A stretch of DNA of 64,000 nt from positions 738,566 to 802,565 of the forward strand of contig KB722740.1 in the NCBI GenBank assembly GCA_000349905.1. Direction: 5' to 3'. The notes beneath the pieces were generated by a model, which had not been told where the DNA came from, did not search any database, and saw nothing but the letters and a program-made list of their open reading frames with translations. The stretch is from Volvariella volvacea V23 (lineage: Eukaryota; Basidiomycota; Agaricomycetes; Agaricales; Pluteaceae). Below, piece after piece: positions 48,276 to 60,616 of this stretch; position 1 is the first letter of the stretch; each line of letters opens with the position of its first letter. The position numbers were made by a program, and so were the translations under genes.

Positions 48276-48628
48276 ACGATGTTTGGTGTGAGCCTTGTTC
48301 TTTTGATTACTCGATTCCTTTCTACTTTCAACAAATTTTCCTGCTCTCGTGTACGCTGTGTCTTGTCGAAACCCGTGTCTTCACATATTATTTTCGGCTG
48401 CCTGTGCTTCATCATAGTTTTTCCTGCAATGTGGGCAGGCTCACACCATCCTTCCTCTTGTTTGCGTTAATATCTCTTCTTTGTTGCCTTCCTACATGAG
48501 GATCTGAAGCGGTATATATTGCTTCGATGCCGCTCACTGAATTGGACTTGACGCAGCACATAAAATTCAAAATCTATTGTGAATGGCAGATATTGATCCC
48601 TTCCTGATGTTGCTAAATGGTTATATGT
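48276..48628. other. Convergent 3' flanks of YAK1 and the HAD phosphatase gene
   Basis: T-rich 3' untranslated sequence on the plus strand, with no coding signal seen. Confidence 0.5.
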
Positions 48629-49672
48629 CTAAATTCCCTGCAAGATCTCTTCAACCTCCCATGCGCCAGTCCAGTAACGAACTTGGCAGCGCAAACCTCG
48701 TTCATCACCCTCAGTCTCTATGCGCTTCTTGAGGCCCCCAAAAGTCCGCGCTATTACCATATCCTGACTATTGGGAAGTCAGTTGGCTGGTAAATGCGTG
48801 GTTGGTGAATCAAAGCACACCTTCGTAACCGCAGTGCAGGACAGAAGTCATTGGAACCATCACCAATGTACACAATCCGGTCATAGGCATGTCCTTTACG
48901 CTCTAGGTATGCGTCTAATTCTTCACCTGCTTCGAATTTCAGTATATGTTCACCATGGGAAGTGCTGGTGACGAACCTTTGCACATATTAGGACTGCACC
49001 CAATCTTGCAGGAGTGTTGGGGACCAGATGGGTCAATCCTTCGTTTCACTTCAAGCAAGCCATCCTCCTTCCACTCAGCAGGGTTGGTCACAATGGTCTC
49101 AAAGATGTGTTGAAGTGATCTAGCCTGCAGTGCAGTCAATTGTATGAGAACATGAGAGTTGTCAAATTCGGCTTACTTCTAAAATGGTAGAAATGAAGAC
49201 TGAATTGGCATTGGAGAGACAAAAGAAGGTGGTTTCGCCCTTGGCCTTGAGGGCATTAACGGCGCGTACCATGGCCGGGTGCTGCTTTTATGGTCAATAC
49301 ATATTGATTATGGAGATCAGCTTCACTTGCGAATGGCATAATTCTGAGTGCATTCTGAATTTGCTCTTTGGTAATCCCTCGCGAATGTGCCTCACGCAGA
49401 CACTGAGCGCTAAATTAGGCATCTGAGTATGTACGCGAGAGCAGCGTGGTTGCATGAGATCTTACACAAGATCCGTCCATTGCATCTCCTTCTGTAAAGT
49501 CCTAAGCTTGCGACGAAGATCCGGTGCCAGCACCTCAAAGATCCATCTATCGGTGTCCTGGTCTGCCAAAGACCTGACGGGGGGGTCAGAAAATGGGAGT
49601 GTATGGCAGAATGGCGCACCAATCGAAATCAAAGACGACGAGATTCTTGGTGTTGGTGTTGGTCAGGACCAT
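48629..49672 (-). CDS. HAD-superfamily phosphatase of the PHOSPHO1/PHOSPHO2 type
   Basis: Relatives hydrolyse small phosphate esters such as phosphoethanolamine, phosphocholine or pyridoxal phosphate; the substrate here is unknown. The ATG at 49672 starts MVLTNTNTKNLVVFDFDW; an intron of about 50 nt then gives SLADQDTDRWIFEVL. The catalytic motif is DFDWSLADQD with the nucleophile and acid Asp. Next are LRTLQKEMQWTDLVAQCLRE, GITKEQIQNALRIMPFHPAM, the second motif FFCLSNANS, and RIDPSGPQHSCKIGCSPNMCKG, which is characteristic of this subfamily. The third motif is IVYIGDGSNDFCPALRL. The protein ends at 48629 with WEVEEILQGI. Total length is about 245 residues, as expected. Several introns of 50-60 nt split it. 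It is head-to-head with TFB1, 152 bp apart. Confidence 0.85.
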
Positions 49673-49824
49673 GACTTGATTTGAGAAGCTCTGGCCTTGA
49701 TCAATCTCGATTCCAATTTTCAATTTGCATAATCTATATACCTTCCAAAAACGGTCACCGTGACAGGCTTACATAACTCATCTGAAGTGGTAGCGCAGTG
49801 GCGTCTGCGTTCGTCGTTGGTTTT

Positions 49825-52189
49825 ATGCCCGCCTTGCTGTGTACGGCCAAAGCCTCCTACAAGAAGGATCCGGGCCATTTAGAACTTACAGATACCCATT
49901 TACAATGGACTCAGGATGGCACGAAGATTCCTGCTGTTCGAGTAGCTCACTCTGAGGCTGCCTGTGAGCACCCGTTTCTGGCTTGCAAGCTTTCAACCAG
50001 CTCAGCTTCTTACTCCTAATGAATCAGCCCTGTTCTGCAGCAAAGAGGGTGCGAACTCAGTCAGGCTCAAACTGGGACTTGTTGGTAATGATGCGGGCCA
50101 CAACTTCACCTTCACATCACCCCAAGCATATGCCGAACGTGAAAAGTTCAAGAAGGAACTCACAACCATTATTTCTCGTAACCGGAGTGCACAGGACACA
50201 TTGAGACCCCCTATTACCTCTGGTATTTCAACGCCTGCAACTCAGGCCCCGACACCAACTTCGAGCGCACCGACTCCGAGAGCTTCGACAGATGCTGTTC
50301 GCCCAGCTGCTGTCTCGCGCGCCGCCTCTGTAGCAAGTGACAGGCGAAATTCGCCAGTTATTACGGGCAACGATCCAGCGAGCGATTTTCGACTACGAAA
50401 AAAAGTTTTGCTCAGCAATCCAGACCTAGCCGCCCTACACCGAGACCTAGTTATATCCGGACAAATCACAGAGGCGGAGTTTTGGGATGGGCGAGAGGTG
50501 TGTCACTGGCGATTCAGTACATAGTAATTTGACTGATCACAATCCAAAAGCATCTGCTACTGGCGCAAGCAGCAGCAGAGTCTCAGAGGAAAGGAAAGCC
50601 AGGGAGACTGGTGGACCCAAGACCAGAGACCGTGGAAGGTGGTGAAATCAAGATAAGGATCACACCACAGTTGGTGCACGATATATTTGACGAATATCCT
50701 GTTGTTGCAAAAGCCTATAATGAGAACGTTCCCAGCCCAGTACGACTGTTGTCTCCCATTGCGACGATTACTTATCTTTCAATAGCTATCAGAGGAGGAG
50801 TTTTGGAAACGGTATTTTCAGTCTAAATTATTCAACGCCCATCGAGCTTCTATCCGTTCTGCGGCTACTCAACACGTAGTGAAGGATGACCCAATCTTTG
50901 ATAAATACCTTGAAAAGGATGATGATGGTAGGCTCTAGTTCTATGTGGTGATGCAATAAACCTTAGTCCCTTGACAGAAATCGAACCGCGGCGAAAGCGA
51001 AACGAGAAAGTTGATATATTTGTCGATCTTGCGGCGACTTTCGAAGACCACGGAGAGGTATTTGAAGGATTCCAGACTAATTTTGATATTCGCTTATATC
51101 ACCTCAGACAGGAAATGAGAAAGATATCACAATGCAAGCGGGTCGTCAAAAGGGTGCTCTGCCTCTAATACGAAAATTCAACGAGCATTCAGAACGGTTA
51201 CTAAACTCGGCACTGTAAGTATGACTTTAATTGCAGGTGCGGTTTCTTAGTTTGGCACAGGGGCGAGATCCCACCAGCAAAGCGTCAGAGAAGAGACACG
51301 GGGGTATGTTATCATCTATTCATTCTCCTAGGGGATGATACTAATGCGACCTACAGGAGATTTGCACCCAGATCGCATTAGACGATTTACATGATCCGGA
51401 GGCCTCCACCGGAATTACTCTTGAAATGTTGGACAGAACACGGTATTTTGAAGGTCGTATGGCATCAACTACATCCGATATTCCTCGCAAAGTATCTACG
51501 ATCACGGTTTTCACAATTTCACTGATTCTCAAAGTTAGTAATAGGAATTTGATGCAAGAACAGCTGCTCACGCAGCGAAAAATAGCTTGAGTGACTGGCA
51601 GACAAATTTGGGGGAGGTGAGAAGTCATTATGGATAATATGGCCATGGTACAAAACCTGATGTTATATCAAGGTGAAAATTGACCGCAAGGCAGGCGATG
51701 CTGCATTGCTTTCTATGACTCAAAATGTGGATGCACGTTTAGAAGTTAGATCCAGGACGAGTACGTGACAATCGACTGCACTATTCCACAATAGCTAAGC
51801 CTGCCAAGACAACATCCCAGATGGCTTGTATCGTCAGATGACAACATGCCAAACCGCGGCGAATGAATTCCTTCGCCAATATTGGACGTCGATATATCCC
51901 CCTCTTGTAGAGCTGAACACCATCGCTGTGGCTACGCCAGCACAACGAGCAGCTAAAGCAAATAAAATGGTTGCCTACCTGGCTAAGACTCCCGAAAAGG
52001 TCAATGCACTCATATTCACTGCTCAGCAAAATAAGATCGACCCCGCTCCAATAGAAGCCGTAAGCTTGTTTCATGTTAACAATTCTACTGAGGTCTAAGT
52101 GAGCATTACAGGCAATGAAACCCCTACTCAACGCAGTCGATCGAGCACTCGCCTTCCATCGCACCAGAAAGCCCACCCGTGTGCCATGA
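49825..52189 (+). CDS. TFB1: TFIIH core subunit TFB1 (p62)
   Basis: TFB1 is a structural subunit of the TFIIH complex used in RNA polymerase II initiation and nucleotide excision repair. The ATG at 49825 gives MPALLCTAKASYKKDPGHLE, the start of the PH-like domain, which continues through LQWTQDGTKIPAVRVAHS and, after an intron, KEGANSVRLKLGL with NFTFTSPQAYAEREKFKKEL. A Ser/Thr/Pro linker follows. Two BSD domains are visible: LVISGQITEAEFWDGRE with downstream helices, and LSEEEFWKRYFQSKLFNAHR. The rest is helical (DLHDPEASTGITLEMLDRTR; LSDWQTNLGEVKIDRKAGDA; CQTAANEFLRQYWTSIYPPL) and ends LLNAVDRALAFHRTRKPTRV plus one residue at 52189. About ten introns are needed, so details are approximate. 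No other TFIIH gene is near. Confidence 0.9.
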
Positions 52190-52260
52190 TGATTATGCAC
52201 GAGCATTATGATAGACACGCTCTTCGCGTACCTAAATTACTCCGGTATAGTTGACCAATA

Positions 52261-55047
52261 TTATGGGCCATAAGGGCTCGGCTGTTTCTGTAGTTGACTG
52301 CTGGAAGAGGTCGTGCATTCATAGGTGGTGAACATGACAAGAATATGCAAAGCGAGTGCGTAAAGGATGAAAAATGTTCGTGCTCGACGATTACCCAGTA
52401 TTGCGCGGGTTAGCACCAGAACCCCTCTCTCGAATGGATTGAGGCTCTTGTATGCCCTGGTTGCTTCCTGTATAATTTTCATAGTTAACATGGAGCAAGA
52501 TGGAGACAATAAGCCACATACTCGACCCCTGAACGCTTCAAAGGGGTTCATAGCTTCTTCATAGCGAGCATGATAACGACTCATGTCATCAGATCGCCCA
52601 TTAGGATTTGGTAGTGGGTCGAGTTGAGACACAGGCGGTCGTGCGCCTGCTTCCTCCCGATAACTTTGCATGTATCTCACTTTCTCATACAACTTGAGGT
52701 TGTCAGCTTGTAAAGTCTTAATTTCGGTACGAAGTTCTGATATTATCTGATATTGCTTTCGCAGTTCCTGTGATTGGAAGACTCAGCACGAAAATTTTAG
52801 AAGGTTGAGGACTCACGTCTTCCAGCTCTGCATTGCGTTGTCTAAAGCGGTCTCTCTGGCTCGTAACAATAGGGAGGATGGATGTATCTGCAGAAGAAGC
52901 GAATGGTATGGGAGTAGAGCGGGTTGTAGAGTCCTACAGCAACATGATGATTTGCCACGACAATCGGCCACCATAGGCTTACCTGAGATTTCTTGGGCAT
53001 ATCCAATCCGGCTAGGATATCCGAGGATTCGAGTCTTTGATGTGAGTCCTTGTGTTGGTTCATGGCCAGTAAATCATTTTCTAGCTTTTCATTGAGAACT
53101 CGCTGCTTCTCTAGGTCTCTGGTGACCGCCTCTAGCTGTTCGCTCGATGATTGCAGTGATTGCTCTAGTTCGCTATGAAGAATCTTCATTTGGAGAAGAA
53201 TAAGCAAGTGAAGTTGGGTCAGTAGGGAAAACTTCACGAACGCGGAACTTCGTCAACTCTTCAAGGATGCGCTTGTTCTTTGTTGCAAGCAATACTTCTA
53301 GGGATTTCCCGCGATGGGAGTTAGTTACATCGGCATTGGGGCTAGGTAGGTAGACGTCTGCCCCGTCTGCCAATGCTTGGTCGGGCGTGTCGTCTTCCAG
53401 ACCAGCGAATTCGACATACTAACTAATTGAGTAAGGACAACACCAATGATGCATCATTGAGCAGCTTACCTTCATGATCTCTAGCTCTCGTTTGATCTCA
53501 TCATAGTCGGAATACTGCTTCAGCTTCAGTTTCATCTGTTCGGTTTCCCTCGACTACGTCAGCGTTATCATTAATTGTCCCTTTTCTAGCCTCCACGTCG
53601 CGCACCTTATTCCGGATTTCTTTCTGGAGTTCGTCGATATGTTTTGAATGACCCTCAGCTTCTTCTGCTGTATTCCTTTTAAGCGTGTCCAATGCACAGG
53701 ACAGGCGATCGGTCTCTGTCTCAAGCTCTTCAATCTGCGCTTGCAAAGCCTTAACACTGCTGAAATTAATGAATGTATCGACGTCTTGGAATTCAGCGTA
53801 CCGTTCTGATCCCTCACTACCACTTTTGAGTGTTTCAATTTCCGCCCGTAAAATCTCCTGTAATACGGTCAGATTATCTCCTAGCGGGGTTCGAATACCT
53901 CACATTTCGTCTCTCAACTGCGGCCACTCGACTATTTGCCCGATCTAGGTCTGCGACGATGATATCCAGCTCAGCCAGCTTGGCAATAACCTCTTGGTCT
54001 GGTGCTAGTAATAAGCATGATGAAAGCACAAAAGAGGAACACCTACCTTGTCGCTGGCTATGATCAAGAAGTTTAGCTTGATTCGACTCATTGGAGCTAC
54101 GAAGGTCACGTAGCTGATCTCGTGTCAGCTCGAGTTGCCTTTGCAAGTCATGTTCGCTGTACGGGGATAAGTCAAATAGCAATACCAGACACTTGAAAAC
54201 ATACCGCTCCTCATAATTCCGAAGTTTTTCGTCGTACGTCGCGTTGAGCTCATTTTCCTTCTGCGCGACCCTTTCTTGGATAAGGTCTTCCATCTAGACG
54301 AGTGTGTGAGCGGTGTTATGCACCGCAATGCATCTCATCCTCACTTTCTGCTCCAATTGTTCGGCTTTAACTTCGGCCCGTCTTCGTGCATTGTCTGACG
54401 CTGATAGGTCACCAACGCGTTTGCGTAACTCGGTATTCTCCTCCTGGAGCCGTTGCATAGCTGCCTCCTTTTCCTGAACTTCCGCGATCTTGACTGCTTG
54501 ATCCTGAGAACGCCATGAACATATCTTTAAGGGGAAATATTAAACAACTCACTACTGCAGCCTCGAGTAGTGGATATGGGTCAGGTGCCTCTGCCAGAAC
54601 CTTGTATGCGCTCAGAAAAGCATTCTCCGCAGATTTGGAGCGTTTAGTAAGATTATCAATCTCGGTCTGATATGCTGTGAATAATCTAAGTCAATAGACA
54701 AGACAAAATTGCTTCACAACCTTACCTTTTAGCAAGCCTTTGAAGGCATTCAGCTTCTCAGAATCCGGCATCTTCTTGAATTCTAGTGACCGATGAGCGT
54801 TTCTGAAGTGCAATCTAGCTCTCATAGCAACATGCCCTTTGTCTTGTCTGCCAGGGATTTGCGACCTAAGACGCTCTCCCTCTGGTTGTCCACAAGTTCT
54901 ATACCCTGTGCATCGAGGGTTTTCTGAAGTTCAGTGAAGTTTATATCTTTTGAAACGAGGATTGAGCAAGTGGCGGCCCTTAAAGACATTACGCGCACCC
55001 TTCCATGTGGCTAGCGCACCAGAGAAATTTTGCTCTGCCGAACTCAT
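52261..55047 (-). CDS. Golgi membrane coiled-coil protein CASP (COY1/CUX1-CASP family)
   Basis: CASP proteins are tail-anchored Golgi coiled-coil tethers involved in retrograde vesicle traffic. The ATG at 55047 starts [20 protein letters not shown], and the family N-terminus continues with [24 protein letters not shown] sequence and [14 protein letters not shown]. Long coiled coils fill the middle ([80 protein letters not shown]). The conserved CASP C-terminus is clear: [43 protein letters not shown] and [20 protein letters not shown], followed by a single membrane span ([16 protein letters not shown]) and a short lumenal end at 52261. About a dozen short introns interrupt it. Its stop is 71 bp from that of TFB1; its start is 101 bp from that of uS9m. 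Confidence 0.92.
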
Positions 55048-55148
55048 GCTGAAGCGGGTGCGGCGGTATAGTGGTGAACACGATCCGCGTGACTGTGACT
55101 GTGACGACCGACCATTTCCGCTCCGCAGCGAGAGTGTTGTTCAGCGAC

Positions 55149-56393
55149 ATGAACATTTTTCGACACTCTCTCGGCTGTGCCTTTCGTCGCTCGTACTCGA
55201 CCGCTCGTCCATATGTCCCTGCTGCGCAGCTTCAGGGTGTAGACCAACGCTTCAGAGGCTACCAGAGGCGGCAGGACAACAATGGCCCAAGCCGGCCCAA
55301 TATAGGCGGGGGTCCAGGAGGTCCAAGAAGGCGACACCGAGGCAGGAGGGAAGAGGAGGAAGTCAACGATTTACTCCTGGACGACAGAAACGCGAGCTCC
55401 ACTAAAATACAACCCACATCACCTAGCTTCTACACGGGCCGCGCAGTTTACTACGACCAAGTCATCCAACTCCAGAACGCTATCTCACATGCCCGTGGTG
55501 CTTTAAAAACCCTCCAGCTTCTGCCACTTCCCAAATTTGCCCAAGATAGCCTTCCTCCCCTCCGCCCAGTGTGGAAGAGTCAAGAGGAAATGACAGCAGA
55601 TTTCCAGAGCAAACTCACGACCACTCGCTACAGAAGTGTCACCAAACTACTCAACGAGCTCAACGAATACCTTCGCATTGCAACGACTGCTGGATGCACC
55701 GACCTGGCTTCTGCCATTAACCAGATTGTTTCGATGTTCGAAAGCGGGAAAAAGGACGCATTTCTTGCCCGAGGGAAGCGCAAGGTTGTTCAATTGGACA
55801 GCTACGGTCGCTCTTATACGCTTGGTAAACGCAAGACAAGTTCTGCTCGAGTCTGGATGATTCCCGTTCAAAACAAGCCTGTCACGACAGCACAAAAAGA
55901 AACTGGAGACGAGACGCTAGATGAGATCTTGGGTATTGAACCAGATTTACCGCCCACATCCCTGCCAACAACCACAATTCTCGTTAACAACATCCCTTTG
56001 GCTGAGTACTTCCCTCTGCCTGCTGACAGGGAGCGTGTAGTTCGACCCCTGAAGGTTGCGGGGGTCCTTGGTGCTTATAATGTTTTCGCCATCACCCGTG
56101 GTGGTGGCACGACTGGCCAATCCGGAGCGCTTGCACACGGTATAGCAAAAGGTCTCGTTGCACACGAACCACAACTAGAGATTTTACTTAGACGCGGTGA
56201 GTCATACCTGACTTGTAGGGCAACATTGCAGAGGCTGACTTGTATCCAGCCAAACTTATGCGTCGTGATCCTCGTATGGTTGAACGTAAGAAAACCGGTC
56301 TCGCCAAGGCTAGAAAGAGGGTAAGCAGACTTTATCCTTTGCCTCGGAGTAGTGCCTCACCTATTTCCATAGTATACCTGGGTCAAACGATAG
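55149..56393 (+). CDS. MRPS9: Mitochondrial ribosomal protein uS9m (MRPS9)
   Basis: This is a component of the small subunit of the mitochondrial ribosome. The ATG at 55149 starts MNIFRHSLGCAFRRSYSTAR, an Arg/Ser-rich presequence for mitochondrial import. A fungal-specific middle part follows (AVYYDQVIQLQNAISHARGA; TDLASAINQIVSMFESGKKD). The uS9 domain starts near YTLGKRKTSSARVWMIP, the canonical GKRKxSxAxV motif, and continues with LVNNIPLAEYFP, VAGVLGAYNVFAITRGGGTT and GQSGALAHGIAKGLVAHEP. Two introns at about 56197-56250 and 56322-56372 are needed for the end KLMRRDPRMVERKKTGLAKA, RKRYTWVKR; this terminal Lys-Arg is the conserved uS9 tail that reaches the ribosomal P site. Length is about 375 residues, usual for fungal mitochondrial forms. 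Confidence 0.93.
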
Positions 56394-57164
56394 TTATTTA
56401 CATGCTATATACAATATCTCTATGGTTGATAATCCCTTTAGTCAAAATCCAGCTGTTAATGCAATCATAATATCATCCATTCCCAGAGTCCATCATAACA
56501 AAGGTTTGCAAATCAAACTCCTGGTTATGGGAAGCCTCTTGAGTAACAGTTCTTGAACTCCGCTTATACTACTCGTTTATAACCGCTCTCCGTCGTCCTG
56601 ATCCGACAAAACACCCTGCATAATGCACATCCCCCCAGCCTCCTGTTCACTGCTAATGTGGTGGACTCATTCTACTCTACTTTCTGGTTACCTTAGACTC
56701 AAAACCCTTATTCAAGTCCAATGGTAAGAATTCATATAGTCGCATCTGCAACACTCACGCTGATGGCATACTGACCCTTCAGTTTTTTCTTTCGTGGTGC
56801 AAGCATGCCCCTTGGCACTCAGCATCAATATGTGGATAGATACGATACTCGCTGCCCCATTTCATCCATCTAAACGCCACATACAAGACCCATTTTTGAG
56901 AAAACTAAAAACAAGATTGTAGCTGAGTATATCTTCCTTACGAGTCACCCTCCCACACATATAACCAGCAAGGAAACGACACTCGATTGATTTGCCTAGA
57001 AAGCATGGTACACTGGAAGAGCATTAGAGATATATGGCCTGTCTACAAGGACGATACACAAAAAAGAATGAAACATGGAAAACTGTACGGGAATGTTCAT
57101 AATGATACCAACTGAACGATAACACCGAAACTGGATGAGAAAAGACTGGAGGTACTACGGTAGA
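56394..57164. other. Convergent intergenic region between uS9m and BRE1
   Basis: AT-rich 3' flanks of two genes that face each other. No coding frame, RNA gene or repeat of note is seen. Confidence 0.5.
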
Positions 57165-60100
57165 TCACTGGAAATATATCCCCTGCACGTCTGACTGTGC
57201 AAATGCTATGCCACAGGCCGGACATTTTCTTTGTCGTGTTGCGATGCGAGCGTCTAAACAGTCCTTACAGAATGCTACCCATGGATTGTAAGTGCGAGGT
57301 CCACCTACGGCAACAGAATACTTACAATGTTTACACTTTGTTATTACAGTGTTCCGGAAGTGGACCTTACACGTTGAACACTTCAATATACTCTGGGAGG
57401 AATGTCAGAAAGTGCCACTAGCGAACAAATGAAAGTGCACGCACTAGAAGGTGATTCAAATACACGTCATCTGAATCCTCCGGATTAGCCTGACCCTGTT
57501 TAGCCGCCTGTTTTTCTATCGCCTTTTTGGATTTTATCAAGCTCTCTTCCATCTTGCGCAAGTCCTGTTTCTTTACATCCAAGGCCCTCTCACGATCTCT
57601 GACCAATGCATATAACTGTACTTGAGGATGAGCTACTTTTCTTCATGGGAAAGTAAACGGACTAACCTCATTCATCCGGGTCTGTTCTGACTCCAAGCGC
57701 ATTTGAGCCTCCTTCAGGGTCTTCTCTAAATCATCAATCTTTTGCTTTGACAAATCCGTGATTTGTCTCAATCCCGCAATTTCTTTCTCCGCGCTATTCT
57801 GTGGCATCACATCAAACCCTACCCGTGCACCGTGAATTCAGAAGCACTCACAAGCTGAGCCGCTAGATTCCTCTCCGCATCAACCATCCTCTCAATTGCT
57901 TTCGCCTGTTTTTCATTATTTCGGGCAAGGTTCTTGCGTTCCGACTCTGTGGCCTCTTTGTCACGCATGGCTGCATAGTACTTGTTTTCCAACTTGGCAC
58001 GCTGCATGGAGAGTTCGTTACCCGATTAGGTCATGCAACATGGAGGCTTACATCAAGAGTCCCCTTGGCCAGTTTCTCTTCCATGGCAGTCAAGTCGAAT
58101 ATCTTGCCTTTCAGCTGCTTATCCAGAGCCTCCCATGCTGCGGATAACTTGTCAATTTCTGTGTACAGTGACATCTCCGACTAACGGGAATGGTCAATAT
58201 GGAGGGTATCAAAACATCAAGGAATTAACATTAAACATACTTGCTCTCTTTGACGATCAAGAAGGCGAAGTCTCTGCAATTCTTCATCGCGCTGGCTCAG
58301 TTGCTGTGCTAGCTGGGCAGCTTCAGGTGGGAGAGTGCTCAGATCTCCATACGCGGACTTGTAGCGCTGTAGGTCTTCTATAACTTTCTCTAGCATCTGT
58401 CGCGCTTCAGCCTCCGCTCGCATATGCTTCGCAATATCCGGGTGATTCTGGTCCAATAATCTTAACGTGTCCTCCATCGCCGATGATCGCGCTTCCGCTT
58501 GCCTGTCAAGTGCTTCAGTTAATTAGCAAGCTCAGGAAGATCAAAGGGACTCACTTGAGACGATCCTTCAGATCTTGGATGTACTCTTGCAGGTCCTCTT
58601 TGCCATTGCAGAAGAACAGCATAAGGTCTTCATCACGTGCATGGGCTGCGAGTTGTGCTCTTAGTCGGCGTAGTTCTGACTCGAGGACCGCTATCCGCTC
58701 CTACTCTGGGTTAGCGCGCATATGATTATAAGAGATGGTACGCACTCCACGGGACTCAACCATCTTCTTTACTTCGTCGGTGGAACCGACTTTCAAGCTC
58801 TCCAAATGCTTGCGTTCAACGATCTCGGCTTGGGCTATATCACGCTGGTCGCGAATTCGTGCAATCTCCGCGTCTCGTTTCATAACCATGCTCTTAAGCT
58901 CATTCATTGATTGGCTCATTGAATTCTACAAGAATGTCAGTGTATGTGCACGTTGAAGGGGCGTTGTCATACCACAAACGATTCTTCCCATTCTTTCCTC
59001 GTCGCCAAGGAATTTCGGAGTTCCTCTGTCAACTTTGCTATCCGCTCCCTTTGGGCTTCGACTGTCACTTGAAGGGTGCCTGTCTGGTCATAGAGGTACT
59101 TGTAGTATTGATTGGTCGCCAGATATTCAGGCATAGCACTTCGGACCTGACGTGACGGTTACGCATAACTCAAATAATACTAAGCAAAAGTGCGTACCTC
59201 AAGTTCCAGCGCCAATTTCTTCTCTCTAAGAGCGGCCAACTCCTTCTCGACTTCAGCAATCCGGGCATCTCGTAATTTGAGTATCTCCTGCAGTGCATCT
59301 CCTTCTATTGGCTCATAAGTACCATTTGCAGAGGACTGTGCCTCCTAATACATCATCAGATTGACAGGAACGAATCAGACTAGGTCAAAACTCCCACCAA
59401 TTAACCGAACCACTCACTGCAGGAGAGGGTGGCTTTATAGACTCCTCTGGTGTGTCATGCTTAGTCTTTTGTTTCTTTGTCGCCGCCTGATGGATGGCAT
59501 TCAACGTTGTGCTTCGCAGTCGTTCGACTTGGTTCTCCGCTACTCTGAGTGCCGCGTGATAGCGCTCCTTTTGAGATTCGGAATCCTGAAGTTTGTGTTG
59601 CATATCATCTATTTGCAAGCGGAGCGAAATGCACTAATGAGGGCTTTATTTCTCCAGCTACTTGATATGTTAACAATGACTACGCACCTCCGTTTTGGCT
59701 TTCTGACATTCGGCATATACATCCCCATGATCCTGTTGAAATCGTGCAGCCTCGTCCAAGTCGACAAATTTTGACATAAGGGATTTCGTTGCGGCCATGT
59801 GCTCTTCCAGCACCGTTTCCAGTGCATTGGGTGTTGCGGATTGGAAGTTTGCGGTAAGGTTTATTATGTCTAATGAAGCGTTAGAAAAGGTGTAGAACAG
59901 CAAGTAATGTGAATCGTGACCAACCCTGGGCATTAACGTTGACTTGAGGAAGGAGGTCTGGTTTGATTAATAGTCTTATGGTATCAACCAACTCCACGCT
60001 CGGTCAGCAAACAACGAGGAAAGTGGTGAAAGACTACGACCAACCTGGGCCCAGCATGCAGAAAAGGTAGCTAATCCAGCCTCGCAAGTATTTTTCCGGC

Positions 60101-60397
60101 GCTCAAGCTCTGCAATGCGGATCTGGCATCGTTCATTTTCACGAGAATAATACTTCATCCGTCTATATATTGCTTCTTTTCGAAAGAGCTAGAGAGAGCG
60201 ACGACTGAGTTATAAGGATTGAACGGATTGAAACGAAAAAGAAAGAAATTTACTTCGAGGTTGTCGCCTTCTCTTGGTTCGTCCTGTTCTACATGGGTGC
60301 CATTGATGTGAGGACTTGCTGTTGAATCTGCCATGACACGCCTTTTAGTAACGGAAGCCTCCTCTGTGTCTGGATATGGTCTTTTTCTTGATTCCAT
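57165..60397 (-). CDS. BRE1: E3 ubiquitin ligase BRE1 (histone H2B monoubiquitination)
   Basis: BRE1 with Rad6 ubiquitinates histone H2B in the nucleus, a mark needed for later H3 methylation and transcription elongation. The ATG at 60397 starts MESRKRPYPDTEEASVTKRR; an in-frame ATG at 60517 would add 40 residues without family features. After the first intron come KEAIYRRMKYYSRENERCQI and ELERRKNTCEAGLATFSACW, typical of the BRE1 N-terminus. Coiled coils occupy most of the length. The C-terminal RING is split by an intron: KCSTCKVHFRNTVITKCKH, then SFCKDCLDARIATRQRKCPA and CGIAFAQSDVQGIYFQ at 57165. This is C3HC4 with the usual BRE1 ending. About fourteen introns give a product of roughly 800 residues. 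Confidence 0.92.
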
Positions 60398-60616
60398 GCA
60401 ATATTGGAGTGAATTATAACGAGGAATGAGAGTAGTGGAGATGGTGGACTTGGTCAAACCCTCAGCCAACCGAATTCCAACTCCGGTGGGCGGATTATCA
60501 ATTTGTGGCACAAACACTGTTCAGCCCCTTTCCACCTCTTCTGCTTCGAATATATCATCAAATACGAATGGTCTGTACAGCACATACGGTATACCACGAC
60601 AGTGTCTCTATAAGGC

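Noticed and set aside
49788..49815. GTGGTAGCGCAGTGG before TFB1, resembling a tRNA A box
   Set aside because: No B box, anticodon stem or acceptor pairing follows; it lies in the short leader of TFB1.
53882..53898. GGGGTTCGAATACC, resembling a tRNA B box
   Set aside because: It lies inside the CASP gene and there is no A box or cloverleaf at the right distance.
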